Shown here: in pieces, positions 37,127-46,337 of the stretch
Position numbering within the stretch: the stretch's first letter is position 1
How the letters are laid out: each line of letters starts with the position of its first letter
Origin: Gilvimarinus sp. DA14
GTDB taxonomy: Bacteria; Pseudomonadota; Gammaproteobacteria; Pseudomonadales; Cellvibrionaceae
DNA length: 64,000 bases
NCBI RefSeq assembly: GCF_024204685.1
Contig: NZ_CP100350.1
Span: 2,334,501-2,398,500, forward strand
Direction of reading: 5' to 3'
The notes under the pieces: generated by a model
Database searches by the model: none
What the model saw: the letters and a program-made list of their open reading frames with translations, nothing else
Told to the model about the DNA's origin: nothing
Position numbers and translations under genes: made by a program

Positions 37127-40057
37127 TTAAAACTCCGCTTGCAGTGTCACACCGTAGCGGCGATCGCCCAGATAGCTATCGCGATAGCGAGACGATGAGC
37201 CCTGATAAGTGTCGTTGCGCGAGTCGGTAATATTCACGGCATCGAACTGCAGGGTGAAGGTGTCGTTCAAGGTCCAGTTGATCGAGCCATCCAGCTGACC
37301 ATAGGCGTCGTTGTAGATGGGCAGATTACCGGTACCGGTACCGGCGGTAGTCACCAGGTAGTCGTCGCGCCAGTTGTAGGCCAGACGCACCGACCAGTCG
37401 CCATATTCGTACATGCCCACCAGGTTGTAGCTGTTCTCTGACAGGCCTTCCAACGGCACCAGCAGCGCATTGCCCTGAATATCCGTGGCGAAAGGGCTGG
37501 GCGCTTCACTGTCTACGTAGGTGTAGTTAGCCTGGCCGCCAAGGCCATTCCAGGGCTCGGGCAGGAAGTCGAAAAAGCCGGAAACCCCCACTTCAAAGCC
37601 TTCAATTTTGCCGTCTTCACCGTTGAGCGGAATATCCGAATCAAAGGCGCCAGTTTCGGTTTCGCCGGTCAGAGGGTTCTGATATTCAAAATCGCGGGTC
37701 ACCGTACCGTTGGCAATAAAGCTTTGCACATCTTTGTAGAAAACGGTGGCGTAGGCCATGCCTGCATCAGAAAAATACCACTCCAAAGCTACATCCGCCT
37801 GGGCCACTTCCATGGGTTTCAAGTCTGGGTTGCCACCGGAGGCAGTGCGATCAGTGATCGTGCCCGACTCGTTATCCACCGACACGTTCAGATTAATATT
37901 GGGGTCCATCTGATCGAAACCGGGGCGGCTGATGCCCTTTGAAGCGGCAAAGCGCAAGTACAGGTTTTCCTGCAGCGACCAGCGCAGGTTCAGGCTTGGC
38001 AGGGTATTGGTGTACTCGTTCTCGAACAGCGAATCGTAATACTCACAATTGTTGCCATCGGCATCGCACGAGGCGTTGGCGCCGCGCGCGGTGGTTTGTG
38101 TTTCTACTACCCGAACGCCCAAGTTACCGTCCAGCGGCATACTCAAAAGTTCGGTGGCGAAACTCACCATCCCATAGGCGGCTAAAGTATCTTCTTCCTG
38201 GTCGTTGATTTGCTGTGGACCATAATCCGGAATTCCGTCCAGACGGTATTCGGGGTTGGGATGGTTCTGAGTCAAAAAGCGCACGGTTTCATCCGAGAAA
38301 CGCCCAGCCAGGTCCGACGAAGCCGCAAGAGTCACCCCAAACGCATCGGCACTACCGCGCATAAAGTCGGTGAACTGGTTTTGCGCCCAGTTAGCGCTGC
38401 CGTCGTCATTGTAAAAGCGCGGATCATCCAGCGGGAAGGTCTCGCCCCAATTTGCCTGATTGCTCCAGTCTTCAGGCTGCAGGTTGTCGGGGTTACACTC
38501 TGGGTAGAGTGGGCCTCCTGTAGCCCAGTCGGTGCAAGTCCAGGCGGGCGCATCGATGGTGGTCCAGGGCGTCCACTCCATGGATTTGGTGGTAGCCTCG
38601 CGGTGCGAATAACGCACCCCGGCCGAGAGCGAGCTGATAAACCCGCCGTCGTGGAACTCCCATTCGCCATCAAAACGCGCAGCGGTCTGGCTGCCATCAC
38701 TTTCTTGGTGGTGCGGGATTAGCCAGCTCCACTTGTAGTTGTCAGGATTAGCCAAATCAGCCGATTCGGGATCGCTGGGGTCCGAGGGACGCACTCCCAT
38801 TTGCGGAAAGCTGGTGGTGACATCCACATCCAGCACAGGGGCCTGAGCATTAACACTGAGAATGAAGTTTTCACCCTCGGTGGTGGCTTTCACATGCTGC
38901 AAATCACCGCTCAGGTTGAGATTATCGTTGGTTTGCCATTCAAACCCTACCGCGAAATCTTCGGTAATAGAATGGCGTTTGTTTAAACCAGTGTTGGAAT
39001 CAATATTCACCCCGGCAAACGAGCCGGTAAGCATTTCACCGCGCTCATTAAATGAGAAATCGCCGTTGTCGAACGGCACTAGGTTATCACCGCCATCGCT
39101 GGCCTCGGCCGGAAGAAACGCAAAGTAGGAATAATCGTACAGGCTCATAGTGTAATCAGAGCGGATGTACTGGGCGTAGATGTCCAGATCATCGTTGGGA
39201 CGCCACTGGAACGCCGAGGCCACCCCCAAACGCTCGCGATCCCCAAAGGAGCTGTTGATACCGCCGCCGGCGGGTACGTACACACTCTCACCCTCGGTGC
39301 CACCAAACTCGGCCGCGTCGCGCTCCCAATAGGGCTCAATGGAGGTCGTGTCCTGGCGGAACGCCGTCTCCTGATAAGACAGGTTTACCATAAAGCCCAT
39401 TTCACCCATGCCGGTATCCCAGCGATCGCTAAACAGGCCGGATACATTGGGGTTGAACTCGTCAATCAGGTCGTAATAGGTGGAGCCCACGGTGGCGCTA
39501 ATTTTACGGCCATCAAAGTCGAAGGGCTTAAAGGTGCGTAAATCCACGGTGCCGCCAATGCCGCCCTCAATCATTTTCGCCGAGGGATTTTTGTACACAT
39601 CCACACCGGCCATCAATTCAGACGGAACATCCTCAAAGCTCAGGCTGCGGCCTTCATTGGCAGTAAAGCTGGAACGGCCATTGAGTTCGGTGCGCACCTG
39701 GGTTAGGCCGCGAATGGCAATGCCGCTGCCCTCGCCCATATTGCGGGTAATTTGCACGCCCGAAATACGCTGCAGCGACTCGGCGACATTCATATCCGGC
39801 AACTTACCGATATCCGTAGCGACAATAGAGTCCACAAATTGAGGCGAGTCGCGCTTGATGTTTTGCGCCGAGATAACGCTGGCACGCTGACCCATTACCA
39901 CAACTTCTTCAAGGGCCAGCTCTTGGTCGTCTTGATCATCGGTATCGGTCTGTGCCCACACGGGGGCCATCAGGGCGCTCAGGGTCAGCACCGAAACACT
40001 GGTTTTCAACAAATGTTCAACATCAATGGCTTGGGCAAGCGACTTAAGTTTAGTCAC
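37127..40057 (-). CDS. TonB-dependent receptor 2 (TIGR01782-like)
   Basis: A paralogue of receptor 1 (976 aa). The signal peptide ends MAPVWAQ, the TonB-box-like stretch is EEVVVMGQRAS, the plug segments are DMNVAESLQRISGVQI and IEGGIGGTVDLRTFKPFD, and the barrel ends VTLQAEF. GTG start at 40057 with GAGGAG 6 nt upstream. The highly similar plug and divergent barrel loops imply the two receptors take different ligands. Nearby GH95 and LPMO genes point to glycan import. A 13-bp odd palindrome lies ~160 bp upstream. Confidence 0.93.
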   Translation of the reverse strand: MTKLKSLAQAIDVEHLLKTSVSVLTLSALMAPVWAQTDTDDQDDQELALEEVVVMGQRASVISAQNIKRDSPQFVDSIVATDIGKLPDMNVAESLQRISGVQITRNMGEGSGIAIRGLTQVRTELNGRSSFTANEGRSLSFEDVPSELMAGVDVYKNPSAKMIEGGIGGTVDLRTFKPFDFDGRKISATVGSTYYDLIDEFNPNVSGLFSDRWDTGMGEMGFMVNLSYQETAFRQDTTSIEPYWERDAAEFGGTEGESVYVPAGGGINSSFGDRERLGVASAFQWRPNDDLDIYAQYIRSDYTMSLYDYSYFAFLPAEASDGGDNLVPFDNGDFSFNERGEMLTGSFAGVNIDSNTGLNKRHSITEDFAVGFEWQTNDNLNLSGDLQHVKATTEGENFILSVNAQAPVLDVDVTTSFPQMGVRPSDPSDPESADLANPDNYKWSWLIPHHQESDGSQTAARFDGEWEFHDGGFISSLSAGVRYSHREATTKSMEWTPWTTIDAPAWTCTDWATGGPLYPECNPDNLQPEDWSNQANWGETFPLDDPRFYNDDGSANWAQNQFTDFMRGSADAFGVTLAASSDLAGRFSDETVRFLTQNHPNPEYRLDGIPDYGPQQINDQEEDTLAAYGMVSFATELLSMPLDGNLGVRVVETQTTARGANASCDADGNNCEYYDSLFENEYTNTLPSLNLRWSLQENLYLRFAASKGISRPGFDQMDPNINLNVSVDNESGTITDRTASGGNPDLKPMEVAQADVALEWYFSDAGMAYATVFYKDVQSFIANGTVTRDFEYQNPLTGETETGAFDSDIPLNGEDGKIEGFEVGVSGFFDFLPEPWNGLGGQANYTYVDSEAPSPFATDIQGNALLVPLEGLSENSYNLVGMYEYGDWSVRLAYNWRDDYLVTTAGTGTGNLPIYNDAYGQLDGSINWTLNDTFTLQFDAVNITDSRNDTYQGSSSRYRDSYLGDRRYGVTLQAEF

Positions 40058-40214
40058 AGAGATCTCCTCAGGTTTATTATCTTAATCTTAGGTTTCTCAG
40101 ATTTTGGAGCGCGAGTAACCGGCAGCTTGAATAGCTTTTTCTAATTTTTAATCGGGATTTTTACCGCAATCTCGCGAGCCACGTTATAAATTATATTTTT
40201 ATTAGTGGAAATAG

Positions 40215-40227
40215 TTTACCAGGTAAA
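40215..40227. promoter_or_regulatory. Candidate operator upstream of receptor 2
   Basis: TTTACCAGGTAAA is a perfect 13-bp palindrome around a central A, in the AT-rich region 158 bp before the receptor 2 start. Size and symmetry suit a LacI- or GntR-type operator, but no such regulator gene is in the window. Confidence 0.35.
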
Positions 40228-40365
40228 AGTTTGTAATCTGTGGTCAATTAGGAGTCGGAATGACTAAAGGCGCTGCGCCAGCGCACAGTTTGGTGATTTA
40301 CTGACCACGCATAGCAAAACCTGGCATGACCTTGCAGTGCCGGAGGGGGATCGGGAGGTATAACC

Positions 40366-40393
40366 CCCAAGCACCGTTTTTACGGTGCTTGGG
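40366..40393. terminator. Strong hairpin displaced from the GH95 gene by a mobile element
   Basis: A 12-bp perfect stem CCCAAGCACCGT / ACGGTGCTTGGG with a TTTT loop. No T-run follows, so terminator function is uncertain. Without the inserted 265-bp element it would lie only 10-12 bp past the GH95 stop codon, a natural terminator position. Confidence 0.5.
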
Positions 40394-40405
40394 ATTGGCT
40401 CGCTA

Positions 40406-40670
40406 GGGCCTGTTCACGCTAATTAAATGCAGCCTGTTGTGACTAAAAATTCGTCAATCAAGGCGCGAGGAGAGTGGTTTGGTTATTCCAAATGAACGAC
40501 GAGCAACGCAGGGTGGCGGATTTTTAGCCGCAACCCGAAGGGCTGGAGCCAGTTTTGTCCCCAGCGTTGTTGCCGATCGCTTATTTGGAGTAACCAAACT
40601 TCGCTCACGGCGCCTAGCTGGAAACAAAACTGGCTTCCAGCAGGCGCACTTAATTAGCGTGAACAGGCCC
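40406..40670. mobile_element. 265-bp MITE-like structured element, copy B
   Basis: Terminal inverted repeats begin GGGCCTGTTCACGCTAATTA on the left and, as complement, on the right, with one or two later mismatches. TA dinucleotides flank both ends (40404-40405 and 40671-40672), a TA target duplication as for Tc/mariner/IS630-type transposition. Internal hairpins: 40477-40493 with 40583-40599, and GCCAGTTTTG with CAAAACTGGC. The centre has CCCGAAGGGC, as in copy A. It is non-coding. It sits exactly in the GH95 stop codon. Confidence 0.8.
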
Positions 40671-43054
40671 TAGTGCGAAGCGCGCGGAATAATGCGGTAA
40701 CTTTTACCGCCACTGACCGCAAAGCTCAGGCCATGGTTGGCACTGGGCTGGGTGCTGATGGGATTACCGGTAGCGCCGTCCAACACCTGGTACTGGCGGC
40801 CAACCAGCGTCACAGTCTGATCGCTATCGGGGGTCAGGATAGCCTGGGTGAGCTGGCCCTTGGCCCACTGCATAGCCACCCCCACATCGCCGCGCGCGCG
40901 CAGCCCGGCAACCGAGCCCTCGCTCCAGGCGCTGGGCAGCGCGGGTAGCAGATTCAGGCGCAGATCGTGGCTTTGCAGCAGCATTTCGGCGATACCAGCG
41001 GTAGCGCCAAAGTTGCCGTCAATTTGAAAGGGCGGGTGGTTGTCCCACAGGTTGGGCAGGGTGCTGCGTTTGAATTGCTCACCCAACACCTTGTGGGCGC
41101 GGTCGCCGTCGGCCAAACGTGCCCAAAAGTTCACCTTCCAGGCCTGGGACCAGCCGGTGCCGCCGTCCCCACGCGCGTTCAGGCTCACTTTGGCCGCCTC
41201 GGCCAGCTTGGGCGTGGCCTCGGGCGTAATTACCCGCCCGGGGTGCAAGGCGTATAAATGCGATACATGGCGATGGTGGTTGTCCGGATCGTCGCGGTCC
41301 TCTTTCCACTCTTGTAGCTGGCCCCAGTGACCAATGCGCAGGCCGTCGTCCAACTTGGCTAGCGCCGCTTCCAGCTCGGAGGCAAACGCCGGGTCAGATT
41401 TAAGAGTGCGCGCCGCTTCTAAGGTGTTGGTGAACAGCTCGGTCACAATTTGCTGGCTCATGGCGGCGGCCACGGTAAAGTCGCCCTGCTCGGGGCTGTA
41501 GCTGGGGCTGACCACCAGCTTGCCGTCGCGCGGGTCGGTCACCAGCGCGTTCAGCCAAAATTGCGCGGCCTCTTTCATAATCGGGTAGGCGCGCTCGCGC
41601 AAAAAGGTTTTATCCTGGGTAAACAGGTAGTGCTCGTAGTAGTGCTGCATCAACCAGGCGGCGGATTCGGGCTGCCAAAACGCCGTGGGCCAGGCGATTA
41701 CACCGGTAAAACCGTAAATATTAGTGTTTAAAAACAGGGTCCAGCCGTCGGCGCCCAGTAGCTTTTGCGCCGAGATACGACCGGGCTCAACCAAGGATTC
41801 CACAAAATCGTAAAACGGTGTGGTGGTTTCAGCCAGGTTGGTCACAAGCGCGGGCCAATAGTTCATCTGCAAGTTAATGTTGACGTGGTAGTCGGCATTC
41901 CAGGGCGGGGTATTGGAGTTGTTCCACACACCTTGCAGATTGGCGGGCAGCGAGCCCGCACGGGAGGAACCAATCAGCAGGTAACGGCCGTACTGAAAAT
42001 AAAGGGCCTCTAAGGTGCGATCCAGCGTTTTATTGCCCGAGCCATAAGCCGCTAAAAGTTCGGCGGTGGTTTGCGAATAGTCGGTTTGGCCGAGATCTAG
42101 CTCCACACGGCTAAATAACGCCTGATGATCCGCTAGGTGGCGCGCTTGCAAAGACTCAAAACCGCGCGCCTGAGCCGCCTTTACCCGTGCAGAGACTTTG
42201 GCTTTGGGGTCGGCGCCGCGGTATTCGGGATAGTTTTGCGCGTAATTGGTGGCCGCCGAAAACACCAGGGTAAGACTATCGGCGCCATTCACCGTCAGCT
42301 TTCCCGTCTTATCATCAAGCGCGGCCTTAACCTCGCCCCCCTGTGCCTGAATCGCCAGCTGGCCTTCGTAGATCAAGCCATTTTCATTGAGTGCACCGCG
42401 CACCCGCAGGGTCTGCCCCTCGGCGCTGTCGGTACGCGAGCGATTGTCGGGTATCTCAAAGCTCGCGGTGACATTCAGCTGGCCTCGCTCGCTGGCACTC
42501 CAATGCCCCACCAGGGTTTGATCCGGGTAGCTGTAAAAGTACTCGCGGCGATAGTCGATGTCGTTTTGGCTGTAGCTAATGCGCAAAATGCCGCTGCTTA
42601 AATCCAGCTCGCGACGGTAATCCGATACATCACCCTCGGCCGCTTGCGCCAGTTGGATGTACCCAAAATTCTGGTAATTGCCGTACCCCGGGTGATCGCG
42701 ACCCATAAGCTCGGCTGCCGCCTCCGGAGTCATACTGCCTTTGTCGCGCAAAATGCTTTGCACCTTGGCTAAGGCGTCGTGCTGATTACCCTCTTCGGGC
42801 CAGCCAAAGGTATAGCCATGGCTGGAGCCGGGGCCACCTTCCCACAGGGTTTTCTCGTTTAGCTGAATACGCTCGAGCGCCGGGTCGCCAAACACCACCG
42901 CCCCTTGGGCGCCATTGCCAATGGGAAATGCCTGCTGTTCCCAGTCGCTGACCGGTTGATCAGACCACAGGGTTAAGGGTTCGACGGCGTCGCTCGTCAT
43001 AGGTAGAGACACCAGCGTCATGCCAATGCCTAGGTAGCGTTTCAGTTGAGTCAT
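40670..43054 (-). CDS. GH95 glycosidase (alpha-L-fucosidase/alpha-L-galactosidase type)
   Basis: A secreted 794-aa family-95 glycoside hydrolase. The signal peptide runs [23 protein letters not shown], followed by [22 protein letters not shown] and [15 protein letters not shown], family openers. Active-site asparagines are in [13 protein letters not shown]; candidate acids are in SPSYSPEQG and [13 protein letters not shown], matching the Asn/Asn/Glu/Asp set of characterised GH95. It should remove alpha-L-fucosyl or L-galactosyl groups from plant or algal glycans. ATG 43054 begins the signal peptide; the frame is open to 43132. The TAG stop is formed by TA plus the first base of the inserted 265-bp element. 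Confidence 0.92.
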   Translation of the reverse strand: MTQLKRYLGIGMTLVSLPMTSDAVEPLTLWSDQPVSDWEQQAFPIGNGAQGAVVFGDPALERIQLNEKTLWEGGPGSSHGYTFGWPEEGNQHDALAKVQSILRDKGSMTPEAAAELMGRDHPGYGNYQNFGYIQLAQAAEGDVSDYRRELDLSSGILRISYSQNDIDYRREYFYSYPDQTLVGHWSASERGQLNVTASFEIPDNRSRTDSAEGQTLRVRGALNENGLIYEGQLAIQAQGGEVKAALDDKTGKLTVNGADSLTLVFSAATNYAQNYPEYRGADPKAKVSARVKAAQARGFESLQARHLADHQALFSRVELDLGQTDYSQTTAELLAAYGSGNKTLDRTLEALYFQYGRYLLIGSSRAGSLPANLQGVWNNSNTPPWNADYHVNINLQMNYWPALVTNLAETTTPFYDFVESLVEPGRISAQKLLGADGWTLFLNTNIYGFTGVIAWPTAFWQPESAAWLMQHYYEHYLFTQDKTFLRERAYPIMKEAAQFWLNALVTDPRDGKLVVSPSYSPEQGDFTVAAAMSQQIVTELFTNTLEAARTLKSDPAFASELEAALAKLDDGLRIGHWGQLQEWKEDRDDPDNHHRHVSHLYALHPGRVITPEATPKLAEAAKVSLNARGDGGTGWSQAWKVNFWARLADGDRAHKVLGEQFKRSTLPNLWDNHPPFQIDGNFGATAGIAEMLLQSHDLRLNLLPALPSAWSEGSVAGLRARGDVGVAMQWAKGQLTQAILTPDSDQTVTLVGRQYQVLDGATGNPISTQPSANHGLSFAVSGGKSYRIIPRASH

Positions 43055-43333
43055 GTTATTTGGGCTCTTGGATTTCATTTTTATAAGGGCAAGCACTTTA
43101 CTATATGAAAACCCGTTTATTAAGTCATTCACCTTTGTCCAGCGGCGCTGGGTCCCCGCAGCAACGAAATTTTCGAAATATCAAACCCATACCGATATTT
43201 ACTAACATTATTTATCAATAGCCACGTTAATCAGTAACATTCCAGGCCATAAAAAATAACGCTTGAGAGCCCCAACTCACCTCAGCCTGGCAGAGCTGAC
43301 GCCCATATCTGCGACTCAATCATGGGTGCAATC

Positions 43334-44584
43334 ATGAAACTTAATAACAACCTGACGCCACTGTTTAAAACCGCGCTCGTTTCATCGGGCTTACTGTTAA
43401 CCGCTGTGGCGCAACAATCCCTTGCGCACGGTTACGCCGATTACCCCAAGGCGCGCCAGGGCTACTGCGAAGAAGCTGGCGGCTACTGGTGGCCTTCCGA
43501 CGGCTCGGGAATTGCCAACGCCGCCTGTCGCGCGGCTTTCCAGCAATCGGGCAGCTATCAATTTGTGCAGGCCATCGAGTTCTCGGCCAACGTCACCAAT
43601 TACAACAGCCAAGCCGCAGTAGAGGCCGGTGTTCCCAACGGTAGCTTGTGCGCGGCCGGAGACTCCGCCAAAGCCGGTATCGATTTGCCCCACCCCGACT
43701 GGCCCGCGCAGCAAATTACGCTGAATGGCGCCGGTGAGTTCGAGTACCGTTTTTACGCCTCCACCCCGCACGATCCGAGCTTTTGGAAGTTTTACCTGAC
43801 CAAACCCGGCTTTAACCCCGCAACCGATGTGCTCACCTGGCAAGATTTAGAACTGGTGGATGAAAAATCCAGCGCCAATCTGCAAACCATAAACGGCACT
43901 CGCTACTATGTGATGAACGTCAGTTTGCCCACCAACCGCAGCGGCGATGCGATTCTGTACACCCGATGGCAGCGCCAGGATGCAGGCGGCGAAGGCTTTT
44001 ACAACTGCAGTGACATTGTTTTGGGCGATGTAGAGCCCCCCACCTGGACGGACGCAGGCGGCTATGTGCAGCCGGGCCTGGCAGCAGCGGCTGGCGATCA
44101 AGTGTGGTTTAGGGTGTTCGATAACTACGGCAGTGAAGTGGTGTTTAACCAGTTTGATATTACCGCCGCCAACCAGACTAATAACGCCTGGGCGACGGAG
44201 CTTGCCAGCGATATTAACGGCAGCGAAGCTCAAGTACAGGTAGGGGTTTTGAGCGGTGGCAGCATCAGCTATAACGCCGGTGATTTGTACGCCAACCGCG
44301 TGTATGTGCTCAATGGCGATTACACCTATCAACTGGATTTGGAAAAAGCCAGCACCTCTTCAAGCTCATCGTCTTCCAGCGTTAGCAGCTCCTCGTCTAG
44401 CTCATCCTCCAGCGCTGCGCTCTGCTCTTCAACGCCTGCTTGGGATGCGGCCTCCGTGTATACCGCCAGCGATCAAGTGCAACACAACGGCGGTTTATAT
44501 GAAGCCAAATGGTGGACACAGGGACAAAGCCCAGCCGATTTCTCGGGACAGTGGGAAGTGTGGTTAAAAACTGGGGACTGCTAA
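43334..44584 (+). CDS. AA10 lytic polysaccharide monooxygenase with polyserine linker and CBM
   Basis: A secreted copper monooxygenase of 416 aa. The signal peptide ends SLA and the mature protein starts HGYADYPKARQGYCEE; this N-terminal His32 and the second His in ASTPHDPSFWKFYLTK form the copper histidine brace. Domain order: AA10 catalytic (32-~210), a GbpA-like module (VEPPTWTDAGGYVQPG...), a polyserine linker (about 347-370, typical of Cellvibrionaceae), and a C-terminal CBM5/12- or CBM73-like chitin-binding module (WDAASVYTASDQVQHNGGLY). Chitin is the likely substrate. ATG 43334 begins the signal; ATG 43322 is also possible. Confidence 0.93.
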   Translation: MKLNNNLTPLFKTALVSSGLLLTAVAQQSLAHGYADYPKARQGYCEEAGGYWWPSDGSGIANAACRAAFQQSGSYQFVQAIEFSANVTNYNSQAAVEAGVPNGSLCAAGDSAKAGIDLPHPDWPAQQITLNGAGEFEYRFYASTPHDPSFWKFYLTKPGFNPATDVLTWQDLELVDEKSSANLQTINGTRYYVMNVSLPTNRSGDAILYTRWQRQDAGGEGFYNCSDIVLGDVEPPTWTDAGGYVQPGLAAAAGDQVWFRVFDNYGSEVVFNQFDITAANQTNNAWATELASDINGSEAQVQVGVLSGGSISYNAGDLYANRVYVLNGDYTYQLDLEKASTSSSSSSSSVSSSSSSSSSSAALCSSTPAWDAASVYTASDQVQHNGGLYEAKWWTQGQSPADFSGQWEVWLKTGDC

Positions 44585-44619
44585 ACTCTGCTTAACAGTC
44601 CTAGGTTTTCGCCCTATTC

Positions 44620-44641
44620 GGCCAGTGCCTGCGCACTGGCC
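44620..44641 (+). terminator. Probable terminator after the LPMO gene
   Basis: Stem GGCCAGTG / CACTGGCC with loop CCTGCG, followed by the pyrimidine-rich CTTCCTTTGCTTCTTT. It lies 36 bp after the LPMO stop and 48 bp before sodC. Confidence 0.6.
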
Positions 44642-44688
44642 CTTCCTTTGCTTCTTTCACTGTGAACGACGAAGCAACGGAGGTTTCA

Positions 44689-45201
44689 ATGAACACATCC
44701 ATTCGCACATTAATAGCCGCATCACTACTCACCCCCCTTGCCTGTTACGCAGGCGACTATCGGGTTCCCATGCACAAGGTAACCGAAGATGGAAAGCTAA
44801 ACGCCATCGGTACAATTAAGGTGGAAGAAACCGAGTATGGTACGGTTTTTACGCCCGATCTGTCCGGGCTAATGCCAGGTGAACACGGCTTTCATGTACA
44901 CCAAAATCCCAGCTGTCAGCCCGCTGATGGCAAGCCCGCCGGCGCCGCCGGTAGCCATTACGACCCGCACGAGACAGGTAAACACGCCGCGCCCTGGGAG
45001 GATGGGCACCTGGGCGATTTACCGACGCTGGCTGTGAACGAAGCGGGCGAAGCGACAACCCCTGTGCTGGCACCCAAGGTTAAATTTGCGGATTTACAGG
45101 GCCGCGCCCTGATGATTCACGCCGGTGGTGATAACTACGCCGACGAACCTAAACCTTTGGGTGGCGGTGGCAGCCGAGTGGCCTGCGGTGTTGTTAAATA
45201 G
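44689..45201 (+). CDS. sodC: Periplasmic Cu/Zn superoxide dismutase
   Basis: A 170-aa exported SodC converting superoxide to hydrogen peroxide and oxygen. The signal peptide ends LACYA. Metal ligands are visible in GFHVHQNPSC (Cu), GSHYDPHETGKH (bridging and Zn), GHLGDLP (Zn Asp) and MIHAGGDNYAD (Cu), and the two disulfide cysteines are in NPSC and RVACGVV. ATG 44689 has GGAGG at 6-nt spacing and begins the signal peptide; the frame opens 27 nt earlier. Adjacent to the LPMO gene; the peroxide it makes could feed LPMO activity, an inference only. Confidence 0.94.
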   Translation: MNTSIRTLIAASLLTPLACYAGDYRVPMHKVTEDGKLNAIGTIKVEETEYGTVFTPDLSGLMPGEHGFHVHQNPSCQPADGKPAGAAGSHYDPHETGKHAAPWEDGHLGDLPTLAVNEAGEATTPVLAPKVKFADLQGRALMIHAGGDNYADEPKPLGGGGSRVACGVVK

Positions 45202-45242
45202 CCAAACGGCTGCAAAATTTACAGCACGACAACACGGTTAAC

Positions 45243-46286
45243 TCAATTCTGGGTAAGTGCCGGGCGGTGGTGGTCGACTACCACGGTCGCGGCAATCTTA
45301 TCCTGAATGGCTTGTCGGTTCGGGTCCCAATAAATTTGCAGGTACCCCAAAAGCCCGGTGGTAATCCCCGCCGCGTAACCGCCAAAGCGGAAGAAGCTGT
45401 CCCAGATAGTAAGTGGGCTGCCGTCTAGCTTTATTACCCGAGTGCCAAACAGCCGCTTGCCTGGAGTGCGCCCGCTGACCAAGCAATGAAAAAGGGTGAA
45501 GTAAAACGCCGTCCAGCTCACCCCCAGGCCCATATCCTTTGCCAGCGCCTGCAACCAACCCAAGGGTGAAAATCGCGGCGCCGCCTCGACGGGCGCATGT
45601 GAGCCGGGGTGGTCACTCATTTCAGCGCCGTAATGTGCATTTAAATACTCGCTCAAGCGCTCGCGCTCTGGCTCAGCCAGCGGTGTAAGCTGGGCAAAAC
45701 GATGGTAAATGTCGCCAGCTTTAGCGCGCGATATGCCCAAGTCGGGCAATGCGACCGACAGGTAAAAAAGCTCCTGCTGCCAGCAATCAAGATTCGTGCA
45801 ATCGGACAGTCGAATACTCTGCGAAGCGCTGAATAAAAACGCGTTCACCCCCAAGGCTTGGCCGGCGGGCACCTCATCGCTCACGTTTACCCCGTAAAAC
45901 ACCACCTCTGTGGTCACCTGACGAATCCGCTCACCGTACTGCAGCCATACCACGGCGCCAAGCAGCGCCACCAGTAGCAGCACAGTACTGACCAGCATTA
46001 ACAGCAGTTTTAACAGCACACGCAGCTGCGCCCTGCCACGCTGCGGCACTAACGCCAGATTAATCGAGCGGCGGTTGCGCCAGCCAAGCACCAGCAACAC
46101 CAGCGATAAAATAACAAAACCCCACGGCAGCGCGCTAAGGGCGAGAATTAGCGCTAAATCGATTGCGATGGCCGCGAGCCGTTTCCAGGGAGACGCCAGG
46201 GTTAAGCCGATAAGCGCGGGGTTAATATTAAGCGCATGGGGCGTAATAAATTCCTGCGTATCATCGGGCGGGGTGGTTTGAGTCAT
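45243..46286 (-). CDS. RDD-family membrane protein
   Basis: A 347-aa inner-membrane protein. Hydrophobic helices lie at about 33-75 and 90-115, a ~110-residue soluble insert follows (with a Cys pair in SDCTNLDCWQ), then an RDD-type C-terminal membrane region with the signature GRTPGKRLFGTRVI and DPNRQAIQDKIAATVVV. RDD proteins are poorly characterised; ion transport is suggested for some. It converges with sodC and follows the YebC-like gene after a terminator. Confidence 0.83.
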   Translation of the reverse strand: MTQTTPPDDTQEFITPHALNINPALIGLTLASPWKRLAAIAIDLALILALSALPWGFVILSLVLLVLGWRNRRSINLALVPQRGRAQLRVLLKLLLMLVSTVLLLVALLGAVVWLQYGERIRQVTTEVVFYGVNVSDEVPAGQALGVNAFLFSASQSIRLSDCTNLDCWQQELFYLSVALPDLGISRAKAGDIYHRFAQLTPLAEPERERLSEYLNAHYGAEMSDHPGSHAPVEAAPRFSPLGWLQALAKDMGLGVSWTAFYFTLFHCLVSGRTPGKRLFGTRVIKLDGSPLTIWDSFFRFGGYAAGITTGLLGYLQIYWDPNRQAIQDKIAATVVVDHHRPALTQN

Positions 46287-46307
46287 GGCATTTATTGTTA
46301 TGGGTAC

Positions 46308-46330
46308 AAAAAAGGCGGGTTGCCCCGCCT
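46308..46330 (-). terminator. Intrinsic terminator of the YebC-like gene
   Basis: Stem AGGCGGG / CCCGCCT with loop TTGC; minus-strand T-run TTTTTT follows. It lies 8 bp after the stop at 46338 and ends 22 bp before the RDD start. Confidence 0.83.
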
Positions 46331-46337
46331 GATTGTG

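Noticed and set aside
44345-44425. Ser-codon repeats in the LPMO gene as a possible tandem-repeat array or CRISPR
   Set aside because: These are imperfect in-frame serine codons forming a polyserine linker, a known feature of secreted enzymes in this group.
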